A stretch of DNA of 64,000 nucleotides from Herbaspirillum hiltneri N3 (GTDB lineage: Bacteria; Pseudomonadota; Gammaproteobacteria; Burkholderiales; Burkholderiaceae_D), in NCBI RefSeq assembly GCF_001267925.1, contig NZ_CP011409.1:2294001-2358000 (forward strand), in the 5' to 3' direction. How positions within the stretch are numbered: position 1 is the stretch's first letter; each line of letters opens with the position of its first letter. Under the pieces are notes generated by a model. It was not told where the DNA came from and did not search any database. It saw only the letters and a list, made by a program, of their open reading frames with translations. This document shows positions 45,292 through 54,443 of this stretch, piece after piece. The position numbers were made by a program, and so were the translations under genes.

Positions 45292-46350
45292 ATGTCACGT
45301 ACCACTCCCCCTAAGGTTGTTAAAGCATTTGCAACCGAACCCGTTGAAATACCCGAGGGAGATGATTCGCTCGATGAAGTCGTCGAGGAATTTACCGATG
45401 GTGCAGAACCCATAACTCTGAAACTGACCGACGACGCCTGTGGCGTCCGGCTCGACAAAGTCTTGTCGGGACTGGTGCCGCAATACTCGCGCAGCCGCAT
45501 CCAGCAATGGATAGAAGGCGGCCACGTGACCGTCGACGGCAACCCCGCCCGCACCAAAATGACGGTGCTGGGCGACGAACTCGTCGTCATCACGCCGCAG
45601 GCCGCGCCGGAAGACAACGCCTTCCAGCCGGAGCCGATGGACTTGCGCATCATCCATGAAGACAAGGCCATCATGGTGATCGACAAGCCGGCGGGACTGG
45701 TGGTCCACCCGGCCGCCGGCAACTGGTCGGGTACGCTTCTCAACGGTCTGTTACATCATTGTCCGGCCCTGGCCGGTGTACCGCGCGCAGGCATTGTCCA
45801 TCGCCTGGACAAGGACACCAGCGGCCTCATGGTCGTAGCCAAGACGCTGGCGGCGCAGACCGACCTGGTGCGCCAGTTGCAGGCGCGCACGGTCAAACGC
45901 CAATATCTGGCGCTGGTCTGGGGCATGCCGCAGCTGTCCGGCACGGTTGATGCGCCGATGGCGCGCCATCCGCGCGACCGCATCAAGATGGCGGTATCCG
46001 AAAGCATAACGGCCAAGCCGGCCGTCACGCACTATCGTCGCGCCGCCGTCGGAGCGCTCGACGGGCGCGCCGTGAGCCTGATGCGTTGCCAGCTGGAAAC
46101 GGGGCGTACCCATCAGATCCGCGTCCATATGCAGTCGCTCGGTTTTGCGCTGGTCGGCGATGCCTTGTACGGCAAGTCGCATCTGATGACCTTCTTCCCG
46201 CGCCAGGCGTTGCAGGCCTGGAAACTCGGCCTGATTCATCCGACCACCGGCAAGCAAGTCGAATGGGAGGTGGGCTTGCCCGCGGATTTCACCGAGTTGC
46301 TGGAACGCGCCGGCATCGACGTGAAAGTGCTGACCGCACTCGAAGACTGA
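45292..46350 (+). CDS. rluD: 23S rRNA pseudouridine synthase RluD
   Basis: A 352-residue RluA-family enzyme that would form pseudouridines in helix 69 of 23S rRNA. An acidic N-terminal extension of about 40 residues precedes the S4 RNA-binding domain (VRLDKVLSGLVPQYSRSRIQ). The catalytic Asp is in GIVHRLDKDTSGLMVVAK. RTHQIRVHMQSLG is the downstream conserved motif. It is divergent from bamD and followed 15 bp later by pgeF; bamD-rluD-pgeF (yfiO-rluD-yfiH) synteny is known in E. coli. Confidence 0.95.
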   Translation: MSRTTPPKVVKAFATEPVEIPEGDDSLDEVVEEFTDGAEPITLKLTDDACGVRLDKVLSGLVPQYSRSRIQQWIEGGHVTVDGNPARTKMTVLGDELVVITPQAAPEDNAFQPEPMDLRIIHEDKAIMVIDKPAGLVVHPAAGNWSGTLLNGLLHHCPALAGVPRAGIVHRLDKDTSGLMVVAKTLAAQTDLVRQLQARTVKRQYLALVWGMPQLSGTVDAPMARHPRDRIKMAVSESITAKPAVTHYRRAAVGALDGRAVSLMRCQLETGRTHQIRVHMQSLGFALVGDALYGKSHLMTFFPRQALQAWKLGLIHPTTGKQVEWEVGLPADFTELLERAGIDVKVLTALED

Positions 46351-46364
46351 AGGACTGCGCCTGC

Positions 46365-47114
46365 ATGGAACTGCTGATTCCCGACTGGACCGATATCCCC
46401 GCCAACGTCGGCGCGTTGTCGACATTGCGCAGCGGCGGCGTCAGCCGCGGCGCGTATGACGACGGGCATGGCGGCGGCGGCCTGAATCTGGGCGTGCACG
46501 TACAGGACGATCTCACGCACGTGCAGCGCAATCGCGCTTTGCTGCGCAGTATTTTGCCGGCCGAACCTGCCTGGCTGACGCAGGTGCATGGCGTCAATGT
46601 CGCCGATGCTGCGCAGGTGCGGGGCGCGCCCGATGCCGACGCCTGCATCGCCACCGAAGCCGGTGCCGTCTGCGTCATGATGACAGCGGATTGCCTGCCG
46701 GTATTGTTATGCGACGCTTCCGGCAGCGTCGTCGGCGCGGCGCATGCGGGTTGGCGCGGACTGGCCGGCGGCGTGCTGGAAAAGACAGTGGCCGCTATGC
46801 GCGGTCGCGGCGCCGGCGAGATCATCGCCTGGCTGGGACCGGCGATCGGGCCGCAGCAATTTGAAGTCGGTCAGGACGTGCTGGAAGCATTCGCCGCACA
46901 CGACGTCGCAAGTCGTTCCGCGTTCGCTGCCATCGCCGGACGCGAAGGCAAGTACCTGGCGGATATCTACCAGCTGGCGCGCCGGCGGCTGGCGCAAGCC
47001 GGCGTGTCGCGTGTTGCCGGCGGCGGATTGTGCACCGTGAGCGACTCACGGTTCTATTCCTATCGGCGCGACAAGCAGACCGGCCGCATGGCTTCCCTGA
47101 TCTGGCTCAGGTAG
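46365..47114 (+). CDS. pgeF: Peptidoglycan editing factor PgeF (YfiH, laccase-domain family)
   Basis: A 249-residue DUF152 protein. The three zinc/copper ligands are visible: His75 in TQVHG, Cys110 in TADCLPVLL and His127 in AAHAGWRG. E. coli PgeF hydrolyses mis-incorporated L-Ser from peptidoglycan precursors; other members were described as polyphenol oxidases or purine-nucleoside enzymes. It follows rluD by 14 bp. The ATG at 46365 begins MELLIPDW, as expected for the family. Confidence 0.93.
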   Translation: MELLIPDWTDIPANVGALSTLRSGGVSRGAYDDGHGGGGLNLGVHVQDDLTHVQRNRALLRSILPAEPAWLTQVHGVNVADAAQVRGAPDADACIATEAGAVCVMMTADCLPVLLCDASGSVVGAAHAGWRGLAGGVLEKTVAAMRGRGAGEIIAWLGPAIGPQQFEVGQDVLEAFAAHDVASRSAFAAIAGREGKYLADIYQLARRRLAQAGVSRVAGGGLCTVSDSRFYSYRRDKQTGRMASLIWLR

Positions 47115-47128
47115 GCGGCGCCGTCCTG

Positions 47129-48022
47129 CTATTTCAATTCGGTCAATTGCTCCAATAGCTGCCGGGTGTGTCCCGGCAATTCCTCGCGGCTTCTCACGCA
47201 TATCAGCAGTTGCCGCTTCGCCCACGGGTCGCTGAGCGGGATGCAATTGATCTCCATGTTTTTCTTGCAGCGCAGGGCGGCTGTTTCGGGAATCACGGCG
47301 ATGCCGACGTCGCGCTCCACCATCCGGCAGATGCCGTCGAAGCTACGCAGCCTGACGCGGTATTGCAGGCGTTTTCCGGCGCGCAGCGCGTGGCCGGCCA
47401 GGTGCTCCTGCAGTGCGCTGCCATTGCTCAGTCCAATAAAGTTCTTGTCCATGAGTTCCGCAAATTGCAGCGCCTTGCGGCGCGCCAGCGCGTGCTTGCG
47501 CGGCAGCACCGCGACCAGCCGGTCCTGACGGAAGGAGATGGTCTCCAGCGAACCGGTCGGTACCGAGTCGGCGACGATGCCGATGTCGGCGACGCCGTCG
47601 ACGATGGCCTGCACGATTTCGTGGCTGAGCCGTTCTTCCAGGTCGATGTCGATATAGGGATTTTTCGCCAGGAAGGCACCCAGCGCATCGGGCAGGAATT
47701 CGCTGATGGCGGCGGTATTGCCGAGCAGGCGGATGTGGCCCTTAAGGCCGTGCGCGTACTCGCTGAGTTCGTCGCGCATCCGGTCCATTTGCTGGTGCAC
47801 GGTGCGGGCATGGTGCAACAGGGCGCGTCCGGCTTCGGTCAGCTGGACTCCGCGTCGCTCGCGCAGCAGCAAGGCGACACCGAGGGCGTCCTCCATGCTG
47901 CGGATGCGCGCACTGGCAGAGGCCAGCGCGAGATGCGAACGGCCGGCGCCGGCGGTGATGCTGCCGGTTTCCGCGACATGCAGGAAGAGCCGCAGGTCGC
48001 TCAGGTCAAGACGTGTGGTCAT
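47129..48022 (-). CDS. LysR-type transcriptional regulator
   Basis: A 297-residue LysR regulator; the helix-turn-helix is in LRLFLHVAETGSITAGAGRSHLALASASARIR. The effector domain from about residue 90 has RLLGNTAAISEFLPDALGAFL as its opening. The ATG at 48022 is the usual family start; upstream in-frame starts would add about 50 residues of unlikely composition. It is divergent from the TauE/SafE-type transporter gene (127-bp gap) and may control it. The ligand is unknown. Confidence 0.9.
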   Translation of the reverse strand: MTTRLDLSDLRLFLHVAETGSITAGAGRSHLALASASARIRSMEDALGVALLLRERRGVQLTEAGRALLHHARTVHQQMDRMRDELSEYAHGLKGHIRLLGNTAAISEFLPDALGAFLAKNPYIDIDLEERLSHEIVQAIVDGVADIGIVADSVPTGSLETISFRQDRLVAVLPRKHALARRKALQFAELMDKNFIGLSNGSALQEHLAGHALRAGKRLQYRVRLRSFDGICRMVERDVGIAVIPETAALRCKKNMEINCIPLSDPWAKRQLLICVRSREELPGHTRQLLEQLTELK

Positions 48023-48148
48023 GGTTGCAGATGGAGTTGACGGGCAGCCTTCGCTGGCGCCGAAGGCTGGCTCAGTGTATTCCAGATTTTCTCGCATGAC
48101 GATAGCTGGCAGACTCGGTGCATTGTTGAACGAATCCCGGGAGCCGCC

Positions 48149-48916
48149 ATGCCGACCAGTTTGTCTCTTAGTGCCAGCCATATCACGCTATTGTCGGCCG
48201 TCGCCGCAATCTTTCTGTTGGCGGGTTTCGTCAAGGGCGTGGTCGGGCTCGGCCTGCCCACCGTGGCGGTGGGGCTGTTAGGTTTGTTCATGCCGCCATT
48301 GCAGGCGGCTGCGTTGTTGATTGTGCCGTCGCTGGTGACCAACGTCTGGCAGTTGCTGGCCGGTGGGCGCTTCCTGTGGTTGTTGCGCCGGCTCTGGCTG
48401 ATGTTGTTGGGCATCGTTGCCGGCACTTTGCTGGGCGCCAATTTTATGGCTCCAGATGCGAGTGGGCGCGCGACTGTTTTTCTGGGCGTGGCGCTGGTCG
48501 CGTATGCCGTGTTGGGACTGGCAGCGATCAGGTTTTCCGTCAGTGCCGGCCGGGAGAAAACATGGTCGCCGCTGATCGGTCTGATCACAGGATTGGTCAC
48601 TGCTGCGACGGCGGTATTCGTGATTCCTGCGGTGCCGTATTTGCAGGCGCTCAACCTGGAAAAGGATGAACTCATCCAGGCGCTGGGTCTGTCGTTCACG
48701 GTGTCGACCATCGCGATGGCAATCGGACTCGCGCAAGGCGGTGCGCTGCAAATGGAAGGCGCGGCGATTTCGGTAATGGCCCTGTTGCCGGCGCTCGGTG
48801 GAATGTTCATCGGGCAGTGGATGCGCGGGAAGATTTCGGCGACGTTGTTTCGCCGCTGCTTCTTCATCGGCTTGCTGCTGCTGGGCTTGCACCTGAGTTC
48901 GCATCTGTGGCGATGA
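48149..48916 (+). CDS. TauE/SafE family sulfite/anion exporter
   Basis: A 255-residue membrane protein with about eight hydrophobic segments and the duplicated TauE/SafE pattern: AGFVKGVVGLGLPTVAVGLLG in the N-terminal half and PLIGLITGLVTAATAVFVIPAVPYLQAL in the second. Members export sulfite, sulfoacetate or other organic anions. The substrate cannot be read from the sequence. The divergent LysR gene is a likely regulator. Its stop overlaps the next small gene by 4 bp. Confidence 0.92.
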   Translation: MPTSLSLSASHITLLSAVAAIFLLAGFVKGVVGLGLPTVAVGLLGLFMPPLQAAALLIVPSLVTNVWQLLAGGRFLWLLRRLWLMLLGIVAGTLLGANFMAPDASGRATVFLGVALVAYAVLGLAAIRFSVSAGREKTWSPLIGLITGLVTAATAVFVIPAVPYLQALNLEKDELIQALGLSFTVSTIAMAIGLAQGGALQMEGAAISVMALLPALGGMFIGQWMRGKISATLFRRCFFIGLLLLGLHLSSHLWR

Positions 48917-49164
48917 CGGGCATGCAGTTCGACGTCGAAATGCGCGCGGACGGCATGCGCATTTACGCCAGAGCGGGGCATGAAATCGTCGGTGCGCTCG
49001 ATGTGGAAAATGGAGATGCGCGCGAGAACGGCAGGATGAATATCGTCGTCATTTACGTCGCCCCGCGCTGGCGCTGCAACGGCATTGAAGAGGCGCTGCG
49101 GGAACGCCTTGCGCTGCATGCGGTGAATGCGCCATGCAGCCGTGTGCCGGTCAAGGATGTCTGA
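48913..49164 (+). CDS. Small hypothetical protein, GNAT-like fragment
   Basis: An 83-residue reading frame whose ATG overlaps the TauE stop (ATGA). VVIYVAPRWRCNGIEEALRERLALHA resembles the acetyl-CoA-binding motif A of GNAT acetyltransferases (V-x-P-x-x-R/Q-x-x-G-I/L), but with Cys-Asn where Gly is common, and the rest of the domain is missing. It may be a mini-protein or a degraded acetyltransferase. Translation is supported only by the coupling. Confidence 0.5.
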   Translation: MTGMQFDVEMRADGMRIYARAGHEIVGALDVENGDARENGRMNIVVIYVAPRWRCNGIEEALRERLALHAVNAPCSRVPVKDV

Positions 49165-49264
49165 GCACGATCTGCAATTTTCGTATTTCTTCTATTGGCG
49201 GTTTGGAGCCGCCGTGTAATTCTCGCGCCTCAAGCAGACATGGCGGCGCACTTCTCGTTGGGTG

Positions 49265-49510
49265 TCAGGGCTCGTTTTTTTGCTCGGGCGCCGCCTCGTT
49301 TGCCGGGCGTTGTCCTGCCTCATGCGCCGCTTTCGATTTTTCCCTGATTTGACGATTCCGCTTGCGTTGCGGTGTACCCATCAGGTATAAAACAATTGTC
49401 AAGGGAAATACGCCGTACAGGAAAAACGTCATGATTCCTGCAGTGACCGACTGTTCGGTAATCGACATCATGAAGACGACATATAACCATGCGATTGCGA
49501 CGATGTACAT
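49265..49510 (-). CDS. Small membrane protein with charged tail
   Basis: An 81-residue protein with two hydrophobic segments (about 2-18 and 24-46) and a highly charged C-terminal tail (QRKRNRQIREKSKAAHE and on). The ATG at 49510 starts MYIVAIAWLY. No strong ribosome site is seen. No family is recognised. It is divergent from phaC over about 65 bp. Composition and length favour a real small membrane protein but the evidence is modest. Confidence 0.55.
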   Translation of the reverse strand: MYIVAIAWLYVVFMMSITEQSVTAGIMTFFLYGVFPLTIVLYLMGTPQRKRNRQIREKSKAAHEAGQRPANEAAPEQKNEP

Positions 49511-49522
49511 TGTGATTTCTGG

Positions 49523-49551
49523 TTTACAGACTGAGCGACAAACCGTAACAA
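49523..49551 (+). promoter_or_regulatory. Candidate sigma-70 promoter of phaC
   Basis: TTTACA (49523-49528) and TAACAA (49546-49551) are separated by 17 bp and lie 24 bp before the phaC ATG. The -35 matches the consensus at five of six positions and the -10 is weaker. Confidence 0.4.
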
Positions 49552-49575
49552 TACGCGAAAATTGTAGAAGCGAGC

Positions 49576-51315
49576 ATGAATACGCAGAACCCGCACAGCG
49601 TTCCTCCCGTTGTTTCAGCATGGCTAAACCAGTTATCTGATCCCAAGACGTGGCAGACGTGGCAGACATTGCAAATGCCCGCTGCCGGCCAGCTAGACGT
49701 GCAGTCGATCCAGAAGCAGCTGGGCGACCTCGGCGCCAAGCTTGATCCTGCCGACGTGGCCCGATTGCAGCGGGATTATGCGGATCAATTCGCGAGCCTG
49801 TGGCAGACAGCAATCAGCTCGCAGATTCCCGCTGTCACCGATCGCCGCATGTCTGCACCGGCATGGCAATCCAATCCGTTTTTTGCCTTTCATGCGGCGG
49901 CTTACCAGCTCAACGCACGCTTTCTGACGTCGATGGTTGACGCGGTCCAATCGACCGACAAGGTCAAGCAGAAACTTCGTTTTGCAGTGCAGCAAATGAT
50001 CGACGCGCTGTCCCCGGCGAACTTCCTGGCGACCAATCCCGAAGCGCAGCAAAAGATTATCGAGACGCACGGTGAAAGCCTCACCCGCGGCATCGCGCAA
50101 TTGTTCGCGGACTTGCAAAAGGGCCGCGTCTCGCAAACCGACGAAACCGCCTTTGAAGTCGGCAAGGACGTCGCCACGACTGCGGGTTCGGTGGTGTTCG
50201 AAAACGAACTGTTCCAATTGATCCAATATGCACCGCTGACCAAGACGGTGCATGCGCGTCCGCTGCTGATCGTGCCGCCTTGCATCAACAAGTTTTACAT
50301 CCTTGACCTGCAGCCGCAGAACTCGCTGGTGCGTTATACGGTAGAGCAGGGCAATACGGTTTTTCTGGTTTCCTGGCGCAACGCCGATGCCTCGATGGAG
50401 ACCGCGACCTGGGATCAATACGTCGACGACGCCGTAGTCAGGGCGATCCATGTGGTGCAGGAAATTTCCGGACAAGACAAGATCAACGCGCTCGGCTTCT
50501 GCGTCGGCGGCACCATTCTTTCCTGCGCGCTGGCGGTTCTGGCTGCACGTGGCGAAGACCCGGTAGCCAGCCTGACACTGCTGACGGCGTTCCTGAATTT
50601 CCTCGACACCGGCGCCATCGATGTCTATATCGACGATGTCCAGATCGGCATGCGCGAGCAGATGATCGGCAAAAGCGGGCTGATGGCGGGGCGCGATTTC
50701 GCCTCGGCGTTTTCGAGCCTGCGGCCGAACGACCTGCTCTGGAATTACGTGGAGTCGAACTATCTCAAAGGCGAGACGCCGCAAGCATTCGATCTGCTTT
50801 ACTGGAATGCCGACAGCACCAATTTGCCGGGCCCGATGTTCTGCTATTACCTGCGTCACATGTATCTGGAGAACGCGCTCAAGGAACCGGGCAAGCTGAC
50901 CATCGCGGGCGAGAAGATCGATCTCTACAAGCTCAACATGCCTGCGTTCATCTACGCTTCGCGGGAAGATCACATCGTGCCATGGGCCTCGGCGTATGCG
51001 TCGACATCGATCCTCAATGCCAGGAAGCCGGGCAACAACCGCTTCGTGCTGGGTGCTTCCGGACACATCGCCGGGGTGATCAACCCGCCTGCGAAAAAGA
51101 AGCGCAGTTACTGGACCAACGACAAGATCGGGGCCGATCCCGAAGCATGGTTTGCCGGCGCGGTGGAACATCCCGGCAGCTGGTGGACGGAATGGTCGGA
51201 TTTTCTTTCCAGGCATGCCGGCAAGCAGGTTGCCGCGCCGAAGAAGGCCGGCAGCGCCAAATATAAAGCGATTGAGCCGGCGCCGGGAAGGTACGTCAAA
51301 GTCAGGGCCGAATAA
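49576..51315 (+). CDS. phaC: Class I polyhydroxyalkanoate synthase
   Basis: A 579-residue class I PHA synthase that polymerises (R)-3-hydroxybutyryl-CoA on granules. The lipase-like box is GFCVGG with nucleophile Cys309; the catalytic Asp is in SREDHIVPW and the His in GASGHIAGV. An N-terminal domain of about 200 residues precedes the alpha/beta-hydrolase core, as in the R. eutropha enzyme (589 residues). phaB and phaR follow; phaA (thiolase) is not in the window. Confidence 0.97.
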   Translation: MNTQNPHSVPPVVSAWLNQLSDPKTWQTWQTLQMPAAGQLDVQSIQKQLGDLGAKLDPADVARLQRDYADQFASLWQTAISSQIPAVTDRRMSAPAWQSNPFFAFHAAAYQLNARFLTSMVDAVQSTDKVKQKLRFAVQQMIDALSPANFLATNPEAQQKIIETHGESLTRGIAQLFADLQKGRVSQTDETAFEVGKDVATTAGSVVFENELFQLIQYAPLTKTVHARPLLIVPPCINKFYILDLQPQNSLVRYTVEQGNTVFLVSWRNADASMETATWDQYVDDAVVRAIHVVQEISGQDKINALGFCVGGTILSCALAVLAARGEDPVASLTLLTAFLNFLDTGAIDVYIDDVQIGMREQMIGKSGLMAGRDFASAFSSLRPNDLLWNYVESNYLKGETPQAFDLLYWNADSTNLPGPMFCYYLRHMYLENALKEPGKLTIAGEKIDLYKLNMPAFIYASREDHIVPWASAYASTSILNARKPGNNRFVLGASGHIAGVINPPAKKKRSYWTNDKIGADPEAWFAGAVEHPGSWWTEWSDFLSRHAGKQVAAPKKAGSAKYKAIEPAPGRYVKVRAE

Positions 51316-51481
51316 GGTCTATACGACCAACAAGGTCTGCGAAGATCAACCAGGCAGTAAAGCAGCAAGCAGCAAGAACGGGATGCGGTTTCATAAAGAT
51401 GCCGGCGTACACAGCGATGTGAGATAGCAGTCATCGTCATCCCCGGAACTTATCCACCCGACACAAATAGGAGGCAGGACC

Positions 51482-52222
51482 ATGGTAAAACGTATCGCAT
51501 ATGTGACCGGCGGCATGGGGGGCATCGGTACCCCGATTTGCGCACGTCTGGCCAAAGACGGCTTCACGGTCGTCGCCGGTTGCGGCCCCAACTCCACCCG
51601 CAAGGACAAATGGCTGGCTTCCATGCGCGAGCAGGGTTTCGACGTCCACGCGTCGGAAGGCAACGTCGCCGACTGGGACTCGACCAAGGCGGCGTTTGAC
51701 AAGGTGAGGGCGGAGATCGGCGAGGTCGACGTGCTGGTCAACAATGCCGGCATCACCCGTGACGGGCAGTTCCGCAAGATGAGCAAATCCGACTGGGACG
51801 CCGTCATCGACACCAACCTGAATTCGCTGTTCAACGTGACCAAACAGGTCATCGAGGGCATGGTGGACCGCAACTGGGGACGCATCATCAATATTTCGTC
51901 CGTCAACGGTCAAAAGGGACAGTTCGGCCAGACCAACTATTCGACCGCCAAAGCCGGCATTCACGGTTTCACCATGGCGCTGGCGCAGGAAGTCGCCACC
52001 AAGGGCGTGACGGTCAATACCGTGTCGCCGGGCTACGTCGGCACCGACATGGTGCGCGCAATTCGTCCTGAAGTGCTGGAGAAAATCGTCGCCGGCATCC
52101 CGGTCAAGCGCTTGGCTGAGCCGGAAGAAATTGCCTCGATCATCGCCTGGATTGCTTCGAACGAAGGTGGTTATGCCACCGGTTCCGACTTTTCGCTGAA
52201 CGGCGGCTTGCATATGGGGTAA
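51482..52222 (+). CDS. phaB: Acetoacetyl-CoA reductase
   Basis: A 246-residue short-chain dehydrogenase that reduces acetoacetyl-CoA to (R)-3-hydroxybutyryl-CoA, usually with NADPH. The cofactor motif is YVTGGMGGIG (7-16), then NNAGITRDGQFRKM, the SSVNGQKGQFGQTNYSTAKAG segment with catalytic Ser, Tyr and Lys, and the C-terminal FSLNGGLHM. This string is diagnostic of PhaB/PhbB. A strong GGAGG ribosome site lies before the ATG. A likely terminator follows the stop. Confidence 0.96.
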   Translation: MVKRIAYVTGGMGGIGTPICARLAKDGFTVVAGCGPNSTRKDKWLASMREQGFDVHASEGNVADWDSTKAAFDKVRAEIGEVDVLVNNAGITRDGQFRKMSKSDWDAVIDTNLNSLFNVTKQVIEGMVDRNWGRIINISSVNGQKGQFGQTNYSTAKAGIHGFTMALAQEVATKGVTVNTVSPGYVGTDMVRAIRPEVLEKIVAGIPVKRLAEPEEIASIIAWIASNEGGYATGSDFSLNGGLHMG

Positions 52223-52228
52223 GCATCG

Positions 52229-52270
52229 GTCGGGAAATCGGGATGCATTTCCGGTTTTCCGACTTGTTTT
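52229..52270 (+). terminator. Probable terminator of phaCB
   Basis: GTCGGGAAA (52229-52237) pairs with TTTTCCGAC (52255-52263), with one G-T wobble, around a partly self-complementary 17-nt loop, and is followed by TTGTTTT. It lies 7 bp after the phaB stop. Confidence 0.55.
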
Positions 52271-52286
52271 AACGGAAACTTCATAC

Positions 52287-52317
52287 TTGTATGTATGCGT
52301 GGTTTCCCGCCTATAAT
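52287..52317 (+). promoter_or_regulatory. Candidate phaR promoter
   Basis: A perfect TATAAT (52312-52317) lies 76 bp before the phaR ATG; TTGTAT (52287-52292) at 19-bp spacing is a weak -35. This would transcribe phaR separately from phaCB. Confidence 0.5.
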
Positions 52318-52327
52318 GCGTTACGCC

Positions 52328-52363
52328 AGCGGACCGACTTCAACCTAAAAATATGGGTCCGCT
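52328..52363. promoter_or_regulatory. Inverted repeat in the phaR leader
   Basis: AGCGGACC (52328-52335) and GGTCCGCT (52356-52363) form a perfect 8-bp inverted repeat around 20 nt, just after the TATAAT and before the phaR ATG at 52394. It could be an mRNA hairpin or a protein site; PhaR autoregulation is known in other species, but the site type here is unproven. Confidence 0.5.
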
Positions 52364-52393
52364 TATATAGCTGAAAACAGACTGGAATTTCAG

Positions 52394-52951
52394 ATGACAA
52401 GTGCAAAAAACTCAGGCGAGCGTTTAATCAAAAAATATCCCAATCGCCGCCTGTACGATACACAAACAAGTTCTTACATTACCTTGACCGACGTCAAGCA
52501 ACTGGTCCTCGACAACGAGGAGTTTGCTGTCGTCGACGCCAAGAACGGCGACGATCTGACGCGCAGTATTCTGCTGCAAATCATCCTGGAAGAAGAGTCG
52601 CACGGTGCGCCGATGTTCTCCAGCGCGGCGTTGTCGCAGATCATTCGCTACTACGGTCATGCCATGCAGGGCATGATGGGCTCTTACCTGGAAAAGAACA
52701 TCCAGGCGTTTATCGACATCCAGAACAAGCTGACGGAAAACTCCAAGGGGTTCTATGAAGGCAAGCCGTTCAGTCCGGAAATGTGGGCGCAGTTCATGAA
52801 CGTCCAGGGCCCGATGATGCAAGGCATGATGAGCAACTATATCGAACAGAGCAAGAGCCTGTTCGTCCAGATGCAGGAGCAAATGCAGAGCCAGACCAAG
52901 AACATGTTCGGGACTTTCCCGTTCGTTCCTACCGATCCGACAAAAAAATAG
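52394..52951 (+). CDS. phaR: Polyhydroxyalkanoate synthesis repressor PhaR
   Basis: A 185-residue regulator that in R. eutropha binds DNA and PHA granules and represses phasin genes. The N-terminal DNA-binding domain shows RLIKKYPNRRLYDTQTSSYI (10-29), then the PHB accumulation regulatory domain around HGAPMFSSAALSQIIRYYGHA. The Met/Gln-rich C-terminus (about 135-175) is the likely granule-binding part. It has its own promoter region after the phaCB terminator. Confidence 0.95.
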   Translation: MTSAKNSGERLIKKYPNRRLYDTQTSSYITLTDVKQLVLDNEEFAVVDAKNGDDLTRSILLQIILEEESHGAPMFSSAALSQIIRYYGHAMQGMMGSYLEKNIQAFIDIQNKLTENSKGFYEGKPFSPEMWAQFMNVQGPMMQGMMSNYIEQSKSLFVQMQEQMQSQTKNMFGTFPFVPTDPTKK

Positions 52952-52981
52952 TCATTCCGACAAGGCGAGGGGCCGTAAGAG

Positions 52982-52998
52982 CGTGAACAGGTTCTTAC
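52982..52998. repeat. Dispersed 17-bp repeat, copy 2
   Basis: CGTGAACAGGTTCTTAC is identical to 39179-39195. Here it lies between phaR and rimO, about 25 bp before a TACAAT element (53021-53026) that may be the rimO -10. Confidence 0.6.
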
Positions 52999-53066
52999 GG
53001 CTGCCCCGCCAGCCAAAGGGTACAATAGCGGCTTCCTTCTGAACCACGCTTTTTAGCCCATCCGTC

Positions 53067-54443
53067 ATGTCCAATGCTTCTCCCGTCGTTCCCCAGGTAG
53101 CCCCCAAGGTCGGCTTCGTTTCACTCGGCTGCCCCAAGGCGCTGGTGGACTCCGAACAAATCCTCACGCAATTGCGCGCCGAAGGTTACGATACCGCCAA
53201 GTCCTATGATGGCGCCGATCTGGTCATCGTCAATACCTGCGGCTTCATTGATGCCGCCGTGCAAGAGTCGCTGGATGCGATCGGCGAGGCGCTGAGCGAA
53301 AACGGCAAAGTCATCGTCACCGGTTGCCTTGGCGCCAAGAAGGACGGCGACGGCGACGACCTGATCCAGAAAATCCATCCCAAGGTGCTTGAGGTCACCG
53401 GCCCGCACGCGGTCGGCGAAGTCATGCTGGCGGTGCACAAGCATTTGCCCAAGCCGCATGCGCCGTTCCTCGATCTGGTGCCGGCGCAAGGCGTGAAGCT
53501 GACACCCAAGCATTTTGCTTATCTCAAGATTTCCGAAGGCTGCAACCATCGCTGCAGCTTCTGCATCATCCCTTCCATGCGTGGCGACCTGGTGTCGCGC
53601 CCGATTGCGGACGTCATGCTGGAAGCCGAAAACCTGTTCAAGGCCGGAGTCAAGGAATTGCTGGTCATTTCGCAAGACACCAGCGCCTATGGCGTTGACG
53701 TCAAATTCCGCATGGGATTCTGGAATGGCAAGCCGGTCAAGACACACATGACGCAACTGGTTGAGGCGCTCGGCGAACTGGCCAGCCGTTATGGCGCCTG
53801 GGTGCGCCTGCATTACGTCTACCCGTATCCGCACGTGGACCAGATCATCCCGTTCATGGCGCAGGGCCATGTGCTGCCGTACCTCGACGTGCCGCTGCAG
53901 CATGCCCATCCCGACGTGCTCAAGCGCATGAAACGTCCGGCCAGCGGCGAGAAGAACATTGAACGCATCCAGGCCTGGCGCAAGATGTGCCCCGACCTGA
54001 CCATCCGCTCGACTTTCATCGCCGGTTTCCCAGGCGAAACCGAAGCCGAGTTCGAATACCTGCTCGACTTCCTCAAGGAAGCCGAAATCGATCGCCTGGG
54101 CTGCTTTGCCTATTCCCCCGTGGAAGGCGCGACCGCAAATCTGCTCGACAACCCGGTGCCGGAAGAGCTCCGCGAAGAGCGCCGGGGACGCGTCATGCAA
54201 CTGCAGGAAGAGATTTCCAAGAAGCGCCTGCAAGCCAAAGTCGGGAAAACCTTGCGTGTACTGATCGACGAGGTGGATCGTAGCGGCGGCATCGGACGCT
54301 CCTCCGCCGATGCGCCTGAAATCGACGGCGTGGTCTACGTCAAGCCGCCGTTCGAACCGCATAAAAAACTCGTGGTCGGCGAGTTCGTCGATGTCGTCGT
54401 CACTGCTGCCGACGCGCACGATTTGTGGGCGGCGGCGCAATGA
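53067..54443 (+). CDS. rimO: Ribosomal protein S12 methylthiotransferase RimO
   Basis: A 458-residue radical-SAM enzyme that methylthiolates Asp89 of ribosomal protein S12. An N-terminal UPF0004 domain has [14 protein letters not shown] and two further cysteines (VNTCGF, VTGCLG) for the auxiliary cluster. The radical-SAM motif CNHRCSFC lies near residues 160-167. A C-terminal TRAM domain closes the protein. The start is MSNASP at 53067. A small secreted-protein gene overlaps its stop by 4 bp. Confidence 0.96.
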   Translation: MSNASPVVPQVAPKVGFVSLGCPKALVDSEQILTQLRAEGYDTAKSYDGADLVIVNTCGFIDAAVQESLDAIGEALSENGKVIVTGCLGAKKDGDGDDLIQKIHPKVLEVTGPHAVGEVMLAVHKHLPKPHAPFLDLVPAQGVKLTPKHFAYLKISEGCNHRCSFCIIPSMRGDLVSRPIADVMLEAENLFKAGVKELLVISQDTSAYGVDVKFRMGFWNGKPVKTHMTQLVEALGELASRYGAWVRLHYVYPYPHVDQIIPFMAQGHVLPYLDVPLQHAHPDVLKRMKRPASGEKNIERIQAWRKMCPDLTIRSTFIAGFPGETEAEFEYLLDFLKEAEIDRLGCFAYSPVEGATANLLDNPVPEELREERRGRVMQLQEEISKKRLQAKVGKTLRVLIDEVDRSGGIGRSSADAPEIDGVVYVKPPFEPHKKLVVGEFVDVVVTAADAHDLWAAAQ

